Origin: Bradyrhizobium frederickii
GTDB taxonomy: Bacteria; Pseudomonadota; Alphaproteobacteria; Rhizobiales; Xanthobacteraceae
NCBI RefSeq assembly: GCF_004570865.1
Contig: NZ_SPQS01000002.1
Span: 124,001-188,000, forward strand
DNA: 64,000 nt
Reading direction: 5' to 3'
Within the stretch, counting starts at the first letter, position 1, and each line of letters opens with the position of its first letter. A program made the position numbers and the translations under genes. Below are positions 52,773 to 60,989 of the stretch, piece by piece. The notes beneath the pieces were generated by a model. That model had not been told where the DNA came from and ran no database searches. It saw only the letters and a program-made list of their open reading frames with translations.

Positions 52773-53993
52773 TCATGGTCGGTGCAGCGCCTCGCAGGCG
52801 CGCTTCAGGCGCGCCCCGGCATCCTCGAGCGCATCCAGAGACGTCGCGATCGACAGGCGCAGATAGGGCGACAGCCCATAGGCCGAGCCGTCGAGCACGG
52901 CAACGCCCGCGTCCTCGAGGAAATACATCGCCACGTCGAGATCAGTCTCCAGCAAGCTGCCGTCGGGCCGCCTGCGGCCGATCAGGCCGGCACAGGACGG
53001 ATAAATGTAGAAGGCGCCGTCGGGCGTCGCGCAGCTGATGCCGTCGATCGCGTTCAACAGTTCGACGGCCCGGTCGCGCCGTGCCTTGTAGGCGGCCCGC
53101 GCCGTGCCAACAAAACTTTGGTCGCCTTCGAGCGCGGCAGCGGCGGCGGCCATGCTCATGGCGGCTGCAGCCGACGTGGTCTGCGACTGGATCACGTTCA
53201 TCGCGGCCAGCAGCGGCTTCGGGCCGGCGCCATAGCCGATCCGAAAGCCCGTCATCGCATAGGTCTTGGAGACGCCGTTGACCAGGAGCGTGCGTTCCCG
53301 CAACGCCGGCGCGATTGCAACCGGGCAGACCGGCGCGCCGCCGTCGAAACGGATCTGCTCATAGATGTCGTCGGTCATCAGCGCGACGTGCGGATGGCGC
53401 AGGAGGACGTCGGTCAGCGCGGCCATTTCGGCGGCATCGTAAAACGCGCCGGTCGGGTTCGACGGCGTATTCAGGATCAGCCAGCGGGTGCGCGGCGTGA
53501 TCGCATGTTCGAGCGCCTCGGCCGTCAGCTTGAACCCGGTATTCTCTCCACAGGGGACGATGACGGGCTTGCCGTCGCAGGCCAGCACCATGTCGGGATA
53601 GGACACCCAATAGGGCGCCGGCACGATCACCTCGTCGCCTTCGTTCAAGGTCGCGGCCAGCGCGTTGAAGATCACTTGTTTGGCGCCGCTGCCGACCGTG
53701 ATCTCGTCGATCGCGTAAGTGACCCCATTCTCGCGCGCGAACTTGGCTGATATCGCCTTGCGCAGCCGCGGCGTGCCGTTGACCGGGGCGTAGCGCGTCT
53801 GGCCGGCGGCCATGGCAGCGGTGGCCGCCGCCTGGATATGGGCGGGGGTATCGAAATCGGGCTCGCCGGTGGTGAGATCGATGATATCGCGGCCCTGCGC
53901 CTTCAACTGCTGCGCGCGCATGCGCGCCATCATGCTGGGCGAGGGTTTGATCCGCTGGACGCGGGCCGAAAGCGGAATGGCCATCGTGTTCAT
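52773..53993 (-). CDS. Class I aminotransferase (aspartate/aromatic type)
   Basis: The 406-residue PLP enzyme has TTGEPDFDTPAHI, the PLP-phosphate region SGAKQVIFNAL, NTPSNPTGAFYD with the PLP-binding Asn, DDIYEQIRFDG and NGVSKTYAMTGFRIGYG with the Schiff-base Lys. It belongs to subgroup I gamma of aspartate aminotransferases. Because it is made with a dedicated importer and an RraA/aldolase-like protein, it likely removes the amino group of the imported amino acid rather than serving general metabolism. It overlaps the upstream gene by 4 bp. Confidence 0.88.
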   Translation of the reverse strand: MNTMAIPLSARVQRIKPSPSMMARMRAQQLKAQGRDIIDLTTGEPDFDTPAHIQAAATAAMAAGQTRYAPVNGTPRLRKAISAKFARENGVTYAIDEITVGSGAKQVIFNALAATLNEGDEVIVPAPYWVSYPDMVLACDGKPVIVPCGENTGFKLTAEALEHAITPRTRWLILNTPSNPTGAFYDAAEMAALTDVLLRHPHVALMTDDIYEQIRFDGGAPVCPVAIAPALRERTLLVNGVSKTYAMTGFRIGYGAGPKPLLAAMNVIQSQTTSAAAAMSMAAAAAALEGDQSFVGTARAAYKARRDRAVELLNAIDGISCATPDGAFYIYPSCAGLIGRRRPDGSLLETDLDVAMYFLEDAGVAVLDGSAYGLSPYLRLSIATSLDALEDAGARLKRACEALHRP

Positions 53994-54646
53994 GGTGCCT
54001 TCGCCACGCCGATATAGGCATTGTCGAGCCGGCCTTCCGCGATTGCTTTCAGCGCATCGGCCTCCCGGGCCTCCTGCTTGCGCACCAGCGCCAGCAATTC
54101 GGCGGCCTCGGCACGGTCGAATGTCACGACGCCGTCGGCGTCGCCGATCACCACGTCGCCGGGCATCACGACCATGCCGTCGACCGAGACCGGCACGTTG
54201 ATCTCGCCAGGACCGCTCTTGTAGGGACCGCGATGGGTGACGCCCCGCGCGTAGCAGGGGAAGTCGGCCTTCACGAACGCATCTACGTCGCGGATCGCGC
54301 CGTCGATGACAAAACCGGCAACGCCGATCGCCTTGGCCCGGCTCATCATGATCTCGCCGACCAGGGCCTGGGCGAGGTCGCCGCTGCCGTCCACCACCAG
54401 CACGTCGCCGGCGCGGAGGATTTCATAGGCCTTGTGCAGGGTCTGGTTATCGCCGGGCCGGGTCTTCACCGTCACCGCCGTGCCGATCAGGCGGCCGGAG
54501 CGATGATAGGGCCTGAGGCTCTTGCTGCCGTGCAGCCGGTTCATGTTGTCGGAAATGACGGCGACCGCGGCATCGCGAAAATCGTCGAGGATAGCGGCCG
54601 GGACTGGAGGGGCGCTGGGATTGATGCGATGGCCGATGGGGGACAT
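53990..54646 (-). CDS. RraA/HMG-CHA aldolase-like protein
   Basis: The 218-residue protein belongs to the RraA-like family. Characteristic segments are VISDNMNRLHGSKSLRPYH, GDVLVVDGSGDLAQALVGEIM, GFVIDGAIRDVDAF (with the Arg-Asp pair that in class II pyruvate aldolases binds substrate and metal) and MPGDVVIGDADGVVTF. Family members include the RNase E inhibitor RraA and aldolases that split 4-hydroxy-4-methyl- or 4-carboxy-4-hydroxy-2-oxo acids. The operon with a transaminase favours the aldolase role. It is the first gene of the operon and divergent from a LysR gene. Confidence 0.8.
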   Translation of the reverse strand: MSPIGHRINPSAPPVPAAILDDFRDAAVAVISDNMNRLHGSKSLRPYHRSGRLIGTAVTVKTRPGDNQTLHKAYEILRAGDVLVVDGSGDLAQALVGEIMMSRAKAIGVAGFVIDGAIRDVDAFVKADFPCYARGVTHRGPYKSGPGEINVPVSVDGMVVMPGDVVIGDADGVVTFDRAEAAELLALVRKQEAREADALKAIAEGRLDNAYIGVAKAP

Positions 54647-54713
54647 GCGTTGATCTTGCTTTGGGAAAGGGCGTTGACGACGATCATGTGACTTGGCTTC
54701 AATGATGGAAAGT

Positions 54714-54724
54714 GAATATTATTC
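54714..54724. promoter_or_regulatory. Inverted repeat in the LysR-divergent promoter region
   Basis: GAATA-T-TATTC is a perfect inverted repeat in the AT-rich gap between the LysR start (54784) and the RraA-like start (54646). LysR regulators usually bind such dyads in the shared promoter of their own gene and the divergent operon. The element stands 60 bp from the LysR start codon. Confidence 0.45.
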
Positions 54725-54783
54725 GCAGACATGATCGCTTTTTTTCATAGGTCGTTCGGCCGCTGGCGACCGAGGATTTGCCG

Positions 54784-55692
54784 ATGCCGGTCAGCCTGAA
54801 GCAGATCGAGGCCTTCTACTGGACGGCGAAGCTGGGCGGCTTCACCGAGGCAGCTGAGCGGCTCCATCTGGCCCAATCGACGATCTCGAAGCGGATCCTG
54901 GAGCTTGAGGACGTCATCAAGGAGCCGCTGTTCGACCGGGCAAGCTACGCGTTGCGGCTGACCCGGGCGGGTGCGGCGAGCCTGCCGATCGCGACCGAGA
55001 TGCTGACGCTGGAAACGCGCTTTCGCGAAGTCGCCGGCGGCTCGGGGACGTTCTCCGGTCCATTCCGTTTCGGCGTGACCGAGCTCGTGGCGTTGACCTG
55101 GCTGCCGAAGTTGATCGTCGCGATGAAACGGGAATATCCGAACCTGATCCCAGAGCCGGAGGTTGCGGCCAGCATCGACCTGTATGGAAAGCTCGCTGCC
55201 AACGAGATCGATCTCGTGATCGGGCTCGATCCGCCGCAAACTCCAAACCTGTTGTTGGTGCCGCTCGGGGCGGTGCAGCTCGAATGGGTCGCCGCGCCAG
55301 GCTTCGGACCGGCCGAAGACTGCATTCCGCTGCATGAGATGGCGAAATATCCCATCCTGAGCCAGACCCAGGGCTCGGGCCTGCAGCGTCTGGTGCTGGA
55401 CTGGGCGGTCGCGAATGGCCTGCGGATCAATCGCGTGGTCCAGTGCAACAGCTTGAACGTGCTGGCCGGGCTCGCTGCATCCGGCCTTGGCGTCACCTTC
55501 CTGACCGCGAGCTATTTCGCCGACGAGATCAGGCGCGGGCGTCTGCGCGTGATCCGGACCGAGCCTGCGATTCCGCCGATCCGCTATTTCGCTGTGCGTC
55601 GCGCCGAGGATCTGTCGCCGCTTGCCGGCCGCATCGCAGACATTGCCCAGGTAAGCTGTGACTTCTCGGCCCGCAGCCTGCCGGGCCGGTGA
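54784..55692 (+). CDS. LysR-family transcriptional regulator
   Basis: From ATG 54784 the product is 302 residues. It has the N-terminal helix-turn-helix (LKQIEAFYWTAKLGGFTEAA and RLHLAQSTISKRILELE) and a C-terminal periplasmic-binding-like effector domain. It is divergent from the amino-acid importer/aminotransferase/aldolase operon, the standard geometry for LysR activators of catabolic operons. The inducer is probably the imported amino acid or its 2-oxo acid. Confidence 0.9.
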   Translation: MPVSLKQIEAFYWTAKLGGFTEAAERLHLAQSTISKRILELEDVIKEPLFDRASYALRLTRAGAASLPIATEMLTLETRFREVAGGSGTFSGPFRFGVTELVALTWLPKLIVAMKREYPNLIPEPEVAASIDLYGKLAANEIDLVIGLDPPQTPNLLLVPLGAVQLEWVAAPGFGPAEDCIPLHEMAKYPILSQTQGSGLQRLVLDWAVANGLRINRVVQCNSLNVLAGLAASGLGVTFLTASYFADEIRRGRLRVIRTEPAIPPIRYFAVRRAEDLSPLAGRIADIAQVSCDFSARSLPGR

Positions 55693-55761
55693 AGCGGCTC
55701 CCGTCCGGCTGCGAGTCCGGCTTGCGCCGATCCCGACGCAAACCTCTTGACAGCGGCCAAA

Positions 55762-55781
55762 ATACTTAACATGTTAAGTAT
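55762..55781. promoter_or_regulatory. Perfect 20-bp palindrome, candidate MarR/HpaR-type operator
   Basis: ATACTTAACATGTTAAGTAT is a perfect palindrome located 108 bp before the hpaE start. A TTGACA at 55747-55752 lies 9 bp upstream, so the palindrome covers the region where a -10 would be. This is a classical repressor arrangement. MarR-type regulators such as HpaR/HpcR control homoprotocatechuate genes in other bacteria. No MarR gene is found in this window, so the repressor would be encoded elsewhere. Confidence 0.6.
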
Positions 55782-55888
55782 GTGGGGCCAGCTACGCGAC
55801 TTCGTGCGTCGAAGCGCGCATTGTTCGCTGCCGTCGCCCAAACAAAGAGCTGCCGGTCGCAACGGCTCGAACCAGGGAAGGACCCGTG

Positions 55889-57406
55889 ATGTCCAAGCTT
55901 GCGGAAAACATCGCCAAGGCGGAACGCTACCTTGCCCGGTTCGCGGAGCATGGGGTGCTCAACCGCATCGGCGGCGAGGACGTCCCGGCTGCGGACAGCG
56001 CGACGTTCGAAACGATTTCTCCCGTCGATCTGAAGCCGCTCGCCAAGGTGGCGCACGGCAAGGCCGCAGACATCGATCGGGCCGCGAAGGCCGCGCACGC
56101 AGCCTTTCCGCTATGGGCCGAGACATCCGGGGAGGCCCGGAAAGCGCTCTTGCACCGGGTTGCCGACGCCATCGTCGCCCGCGCCGAAGAGATCGCCTTC
56201 GTCGAATGCATGGATACCGGGCAGTCTCTCAAGTTCATGGCCAAGGCGGCGTTGAGGGGCGCCGAGAATTTCCGTTTTTTTGCCGACCGCGCGCCCGAGG
56301 CCCGCGACGGCAAGTCGCTTCGGACCGACGGCCAGGTGAACATGACCACCCGCGTGCCGATCGGTCCGGTGGGCATCATCACGCCCTGGAATACGCCCTT
56401 CATGTTGTCGACGTGGAAGATCGCGCCGGCGCTCGCGGCCGGCTGCACCATCGTTCACAAGCCGGCCGAATTCTCGCCACTGACCGCGCGCCTGCTGATC
56501 GAGATCGCGGAAGAGGCGGGTCTGCCCAAGGGCGTCTGGAATCTCGTCAACGGTTTTGGCGAGGACGCCGGCAAGGCGCTGACCGAGCATCCGCTGGTCA
56601 AGGCGATCGGATTCGTCGGGGAAAGCCGCACCGGCTCGATGATCATGAAACAGGGCGCCGATACGCTGAAGCGCGTTCATTTCGAGCTGGGCGGCAAGAA
56701 CCCGGTGATCGTGTTTGCGGATGCTGACCTCGACCGCGCCGCGGATGCGGCTTTATTCATGATCTACTCTCTCAACGGCGAGCGCTGCACCTCCTCCTCG
56801 CGTCTGCTCGTCGAGGCGAGCATCTACGACAAATTCACCGCGACGGTCGCGGAGAAGGCCGGCCGGATAAAGGTGGGACATCCGCTCGATCCCGACACCG
56901 TCATCGGTCCGCTGATCCATCCGGTTCACGAGAAGAAGGTGCTCGACTACGTCGAGATCGGCAAATCGGAGGGCGCGACGATTGCCACCGGCGGCCGCAA
57001 GGTCGATGGTCCTGGCGGCGGCTGCTACGTCGCCCCGACGCTCTTTACCGGCGCCAACAACCGGATGCGCATCGCACAGGAGGAAATCTTCGGCCCCGTT
57101 CTGACGGCGATCCCGTTCAAGGACGAGGCGGAGGCGCTCGCACTCGCCAACGACGTCCAGTACGGTCTCACCGGCTATCTCTGGACGGCCGACGTCACGC
57201 GCGCCTTCCGCTTCACCGATCGGCTGCAGGCCGGAATGATCTGGGTCAATTCGGAGAATGTCCGCCACCTGCCGACGCCCTTTGGCGGTGTGAAGAGCTC
57301 CGGTATCGGCCGCGACGGCGGAGATTGGTCGTTCGATTTCTATATGGAGACGAAGAACGTCGCGTTCGCTACCACCGCGCATAAGATCCAAAAACTAGGC
57401 GGTTAA
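55889..57406 (+). CDS. hpaE: 5-Carboxymethyl-2-hydroxymuconate semialdehyde dehydrogenase (HpaE)
   Basis: The ATG at 55889 follows AGGGAAGGA and gives 505 residues. It is an aldehyde dehydrogenase with the NAD motif GIITPWNTPF, FVGESRTGS, general base Glu266 (FELGGK) and nucleophile Cys300 (NGERCTSSSR). The phrase FFADRAPEARDGKSL and the following extradiol dioxygenase and FAH-family genes support the HpaE role: oxidation of the ring-cleavage semialdehyde of 3,4-dihydroxyphenylacetate. Other hydroxymuconic semialdehydes are possible. It is the first gene of a three-gene operon. Confidence 0.85.
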   Translation: MSKLAENIAKAERYLARFAEHGVLNRIGGEDVPAADSATFETISPVDLKPLAKVAHGKAADIDRAAKAAHAAFPLWAETSGEARKALLHRVADAIVARAEEIAFVECMDTGQSLKFMAKAALRGAENFRFFADRAPEARDGKSLRTDGQVNMTTRVPIGPVGIITPWNTPFMLSTWKIAPALAAGCTIVHKPAEFSPLTARLLIEIAEEAGLPKGVWNLVNGFGEDAGKALTEHPLVKAIGFVGESRTGSMIMKQGADTLKRVHFELGGKNPVIVFADADLDRAADAALFMIYSLNGERCTSSSRLLVEASIYDKFTATVAEKAGRIKVGHPLDPDTVIGPLIHPVHEKKVLDYVEIGKSEGATIATGGRKVDGPGGGCYVAPTLFTGANNRMRIAQEEIFGPVLTAIPFKDEAEALALANDVQYGLTGYLWTADVTRAFRFTDRLQAGMIWVNSENVRHLPTPFGGVKSSGIGRDGGDWSFDFYMETKNVAFATTAHKIQKLGG

Positions 57407-57435
57407 GCGGTCCGCAGCAGACCAAGGAGGACATC

Positions 57436-58416
57436 ATGGCATTGCCTACGCCCAACCTTTATCCGCCATTCAACATCGTACGTCTCAGCCATGTCGAATT
57501 TGGCGTGAGCGACCTTGCCAAGTCCCGCGCGTTCTATGTCGACACGCTCGGTCTGCAGGTGACGGACGAAAGCTCCGATGCGATCTATCTTCGGGCGATG
57601 GAAGAGCGCGGCCACCATTGCATCGTGCTGAGGAAGTCCGACAAGATCGAGGCCCGCGATCTCGGCTTCAAGGTGTTCGGCGAAGAAGACCTCGACAAGG
57701 CGGTCCAGTTCTTTGAGAGCAAGGATCTGCCGGTCGAGTGGGTGGAGCGTCCCTATCAGTCACGCACGTTCCGCACCCGCGATCCGCACGGCATTCCGCT
57801 CGAGTTCTATTCGAAGATGGATCGGTTGCCGCCGATTCACCAGAAATACGCCCTCTACAAAGGTGTGAAGCCGCTCCGCATCGACCACTTCAATTGCTTC
57901 TCGCCGAACGTCGACGAATCCGTCGCTTTCTACAACGAGATCGGCTTCCGCGTGACGGAGTACACCGAGGACGAGGAGACCGGACGTCTATGGGCGGCCT
58001 GGACCCACCGCAAAGGCGGGGTTCACGACCTGGCGTTCACCAATGGCCGCGGCCCGCGCCTGCACCACACGGCGTTCTGGGTGCCGACCCCGCTCAACAT
58101 CATCGATCTGCTCGACCTCATGGCCACCACCGGATGGGTGTCCAGCATCGAACGCGGTCCGGGCCGCCACGGCATCTCGAATGCCTTCTTCCTCTACATC
58201 CTCGATCCGGATGGCCATCGCATCGAAATCTACTGCTCGGATTACCAGACCGTCGATCCCGATCTCGAACCGATCAAATGGGACCTGAAGGACCCGCAGC
58301 GTCAGACGCTGTGGGGGGCGCCCGCGCCGAAATCCTGGTTCGAGCACGGCAGCCTGTTCGCCGGGATTGCGCCGCGCGACGCCGAGCTGGCGGCCCAGCC
58401 GATCATCGCCCCCTGA
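57436..58416 (+). CDS. hpaD: 3,4-Dihydroxyphenylacetate 2,3-dioxygenase (type I extradiol, HpaD-like)
   Basis: The 326-residue protein is made of two VOC (glyoxalase-like) modules. The catalytic C-terminal one carries the metal ligands His in RIDHFNCFSP, His in LHHTAFW and Glu in IEIYCSDY. The opening VRLSHVEFGVSDLAKSRAFY and the total length agree with the Mn/Fe homoprotocatechuate 2,3-dioxygenases of Arthrobacter and Brevibacterium, and not with the unrelated LigB-type HpaD of E. coli. It follows hpaE by 29 bp with a GGAGG site. Confidence 0.85.
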   Translation: MALPTPNLYPPFNIVRLSHVEFGVSDLAKSRAFYVDTLGLQVTDESSDAIYLRAMEERGHHCIVLRKSDKIEARDLGFKVFGEEDLDKAVQFFESKDLPVEWVERPYQSRTFRTRDPHGIPLEFYSKMDRLPPIHQKYALYKGVKPLRIDHFNCFSPNVDESVAFYNEIGFRVTEYTEDEETGRLWAAWTHRKGGVHDLAFTNGRGPRLHHTAFWVPTPLNIIDLLDLMATTGWVSSIERGPGRHGISNAFFLYILDPDGHRIEIYCSDYQTVDPDLEPIKWDLKDPQRQTLWGAPAPKSWFEHGSLFAGIAPRDAELAAQPIIAP

Positions 58417-58452
58417 TCGGCTGGAGAACACATTCAACAAGGAAGGCCGCGC

Positions 58453-59322
58453 ATGTCTCGTCCAAGGTTCATCAGCTTCACCCGCAACGGTGCGCTCGGC
58501 TACGGCCTGCTCGTGGACCATGGCGTGGTCGATCTGTCCGGACGTCACGCCAAGCGCTGGCCCAGCTTGCGTGAGGTGATCGGGGACGGTGCGCTGCTGT
58601 CTCTGGCCGAGGAGAGCGCCGCGCGATCGGCGGATTTTCCGGTCGAAGACATCCGCTATGAGATTCCAGTGCCGGCGCCGGAAAAGATCATCTGCGTCGG
58701 CGTCAACTTTCCCGACCGCAACGAGGAATACAAGGACGGCCAGGCGGCCCCCTCAAATCCCTCGCTCTTCATCCGCTTTCCGCGCTCGTTCACGGGCCAT
58801 GAACAGGCTTTGCTGCGTCCCCCGGAGAGCCCGCAGCTCGATTACGAGGGCGAGATCGTCATCGTGATCGGCAAGGGCGGCCGCAGGATTGCGCAGAGAG
58901 AGGCGCTCGAGCATATCGCCGCGCTATCGCTGTGCAACGAAGGCACGATCCGCGATTGGGTCCGGCACGCCAAGTTCAACGTGACACAGGGCAAGAACTT
59001 CGATCGGACCGGTTCGATCGGACCCTGGCTCATTCCCTATACCGATGAGAGCCAGCTAGCCGACATCAAGCTTGAAACGCGGGTCAATGGCGACGTCCGC
59101 CAGCAGGACCGCACGAGCCGGATGATCTTCTCCTTCCGCAAGATCATCAACTATATCTCGACGTTCACGACCCTGGTCCCGGGCGATGTCATCGTAACAG
59201 GTACGCCGACGGGGGCCGGCGCACGCTTCGACCCGCCGATCTGGCTGAAGCCCGGCGACGTCGTCGAGGTCGAGGCGGAAGGCATCGGCGTGCTCCGCAA
59301 CACGATCGCAGATGAAGTGTGA
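58453..59322 (+). CDS. Fumarylacetoacetate hydrolase family protein (HpaG/isomerase-decarboxylase type)
   Basis: The 289-residue protein has the FAH C-terminal domain. ICVGVNFPDRNEE leads, the metal ligands lie in LDYEGEIVIVIGKGG, and FDRTGSIGPWLI plus VTGTPTGAGAR complete the fold. In the homoprotocatechuate pathway such proteins isomerise or decarboxylate 5-carboxymethyl-2-hydroxymuconate. The operon context suggests this rather than true fumarylacetoacetate hydrolysis. The genes for the last pathway steps (hydratase and aldolase) are not in the window. Confidence 0.83.
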   Translation: MSRPRFISFTRNGALGYGLLVDHGVVDLSGRHAKRWPSLREVIGDGALLSLAEESAARSADFPVEDIRYEIPVPAPEKIICVGVNFPDRNEEYKDGQAAPSNPSLFIRFPRSFTGHEQALLRPPESPQLDYEGEIVIVIGKGGRRIAQREALEHIAALSLCNEGTIRDWVRHAKFNVTQGKNFDRTGSIGPWLIPYTDESQLADIKLETRVNGDVRQQDRTSRMIFSFRKIINYISTFTTLVPGDVIVTGTPTGAGARFDPPIWLKPGDVVEVEAEGIGVLRNTIADEV

Positions 59323-59355
59323 TCGCCGCCACGGCCCGCCGATAGCCGCGCTAGA

Positions 59356-59751
59356 TCAGGCCGCCGATGCGGCCTGCACGCGAATTCGGCCCTGGTCATC
59401 CACGGCGATCGGAATGGCATCGAGAGCGCAATTCAGGCCCAGTCCTTCGACGCCGACGCCGTCCCGAACACGGAATCCGGCGCTGTGATTGGTGCATCGA
59501 AGAACGGTTCCATCCGCGCTCAGCAAATTGTCACCGCGATGATCGAGCGGCAGGTACTGGTGGGGACACGCATTGACGTAAGCTGCCAGAGTGCCCGCCG
59601 ATCTGACGATCAGGATCGGAAAATCCGCCGGGCCGGATTTGATCGATTTGAAGCTGCCTTCGCCGACGTCATTGGCATGGCACAGGATGGTTCCCTCGGC
59701 CGGCGCGCCGCGATAGCTCCTCCATGCGTCCAGTATCGCGACCTCCCTCAA
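59356..59751 (-). CDS. Rieske [2Fe-2S] ferredoxin-like protein
   Basis: The 131-residue protein has the Rieske cluster motifs: Cys-x-His in ACPHQYLPL and Cys-x-x-His in RCTNHSAG. It is soluble, with no membrane anchor. It starts in a 4-bp overlap (ATGA) with the stop of the 4-hydroxyphenylpyruvate dioxygenase gene, so the two are translated together. A Rieske protein has no known part in that dioxygenase reaction, so it may serve a ring-hydroxylating oxygenase encoded elsewhere. Confidence 0.8.
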   Translation of the reverse strand: MREVAILDAWRSYRGAPAEGTILCHANDVGEGSFKSIKSGPADFPILIVRSAGTLAAYVNACPHQYLPLDHRGDNLLSADGTVLRCTNHSAGFRVRDGVGVEGLGLNCALDAIPIAVDDQGRIRVQAASAA

Positions 59752-60851
59752 GATGCCTTCAGCACGCCGCGCTGAATCTGATCGGCCTCGATGCTCTCGA
59801 ACAGGGCCTTGAAGTTGCCCTCGCCGAAACCGTCATCGCCCTTTCTCTGGATGAACTCGAAGAAGATCGGGCCGATCACGGTCTTGGAGAAGATCTGAAG
59901 CAGGATGCGCGTCAGCCCGCCGTTGACGACACCCTCGCCGTCGATCAGGATTCCGTGCTTGCGCATGCGGTCGAGCGGTTCGGTGTGGCCCTTCACGCGG
60001 TCAAATGATTTGTCATAGTAGATCGAGGGCGGCCCCGGCATGAACTCGAGCCCGCGCGCGGCGATGGCGTCGGTCGCCGAATAGATGTCATCGGTGCCGA
60101 CGGCGATGTGCTGGATGCCTTCGCCCTTGTACTGGCGCAGATATTCTTCGATCTGGCTCTTGTCGTCGGCGCTCTCGTTGATCGGGATTCGAATCTTGCC
60201 GCAGGGGGACGTCAGGGCGCGCGAGGTCAGGCCGGTCAGCTTGCCCGAAATGTCGAAGTAGCGGATCTCGCGGAAATTGAACGTCTGGCTGTAGAACTTG
60301 TACCAGGTGTCCATGTTGCCGCGCATGACGTTATGCGTGAGGTGATCGAGATAGTAGAACCCGACGCCTTTCGGGGTTGGGTCGACTTCACCGGTCCAGT
60401 CATACTCGGCCGAATAGGGCGAGCCCTTCGCGCCATAGGTCTCGACCAGGTACAGCAGGGATCCGCCGATGCCGACCACGGCCGGCACGTCGAGCGACTT
60501 GTCGTTGCCGGTGTATTCCGTTCCGCCGAGCTCCAGGACGCGCTTCAGGGCGTGTTTGGCATCGACGACGCGCCAGGCCATCGCCGGCGCGCAAGGTCCG
60601 TGTTCTCCGACGAAGCGCGCCGCATGGGAGTTCGGCTCCCGGTTCAGGACGTAATTGATCTTACCCTGGCGCCAAAGGGAGATGTCCTTGGTCTTGTGCC
60701 GTGCGACCTCCGTGTAGCCCATCTGCTCGAACAGCTTGGCGAGCTGCTGCGGCTCCGGATGGGCGAACTCGACAAACTCGAAGCCATCGGTGCCTGCCGG
60801 ATTGACTGCCGAAATCGTGGCCGGTGGGGCATCGTGAGGGAAGGGGCCCAA
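59748..60851 (-). CDS. hpd: 4-Hydroxyphenylpyruvate dioxygenase
   Basis: The 367-residue product starts at a TTG (60849-60851) preceded by AGGAGAG at the right distance; an ATG at 60956 would add 35 residues without homology and invade the divergent regulator promoter. The C-terminal domain has the iron ligands in DHLTHNV, IQHIAV and FFEFIQR. It turns 4-hydroxyphenylpyruvate into homogentisate, in tyrosine breakdown. Homogentisate dioxygenase is not in the window. It is divergent from an Lrp/AsnC gene that probably regulates it. Confidence 0.9.
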   Translation of the reverse strand: MGPFPHDAPPATISAVNPAGTDGFEFVEFAHPEPQQLAKLFEQMGYTEVARHKTKDISLWRQGKINYVLNREPNSHAARFVGEHGPCAPAMAWRVVDAKHALKRVLELGGTEYTGNDKSLDVPAVVGIGGSLLYLVETYGAKGSPYSAEYDWTGEVDPTPKGVGFYYLDHLTHNVMRGNMDTWYKFYSQTFNFREIRYFDISGKLTGLTSRALTSPCGKIRIPINESADDKSQIEEYLRQYKGEGIQHIAVGTDDIYSATDAIAARGLEFMPGPPSIYYDKSFDRVKGHTEPLDRMRKHGILIDGEGVVNGGLTRILLQIFSKTVIGPIFFEFIQRKGDDGFGEGNFKALFESIEADQIQRGVLKAS

Positions 60852-60955
60852 TGTCGCTCTCCTGGAAAGGGTCTGGTCCGATAGGAAATATACTGCCGGC
60901 GGCCTGCACGATCTCCGCAAAATCCGCTCGACAAAGCCGGGCTGTGCGTGAAACA

Positions 60956-60979
60956 TGCATACTTACGTATTTATGTGCA
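60956..60979. promoter_or_regulatory. Imperfect dyad, candidate Lrp/AsnC operator
   Basis: An imperfect 24-bp dyad runs from TGCATA at 60956 to TATGTGCA ending at 60979, centred on TACGTA. It lies within 35 bp of the regulator start and about 105-128 bp upstream of the 4-hydroxyphenylpyruvate dioxygenase start. Lrp/AsnC proteins bind such AT-containing dyads in divergent promoters. Confidence 0.35.
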
Positions 60980-60989
60980 AGGATCACGC

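Noticed and set aside
60852..60956. Upstream ATG start for 4-hydroxyphenylpyruvate dioxygenase
   Set aside because: It adds 35 residues without family similarity and runs into the divergent regulator promoter; TTG at 60851 has a well-placed AGGAGAG.
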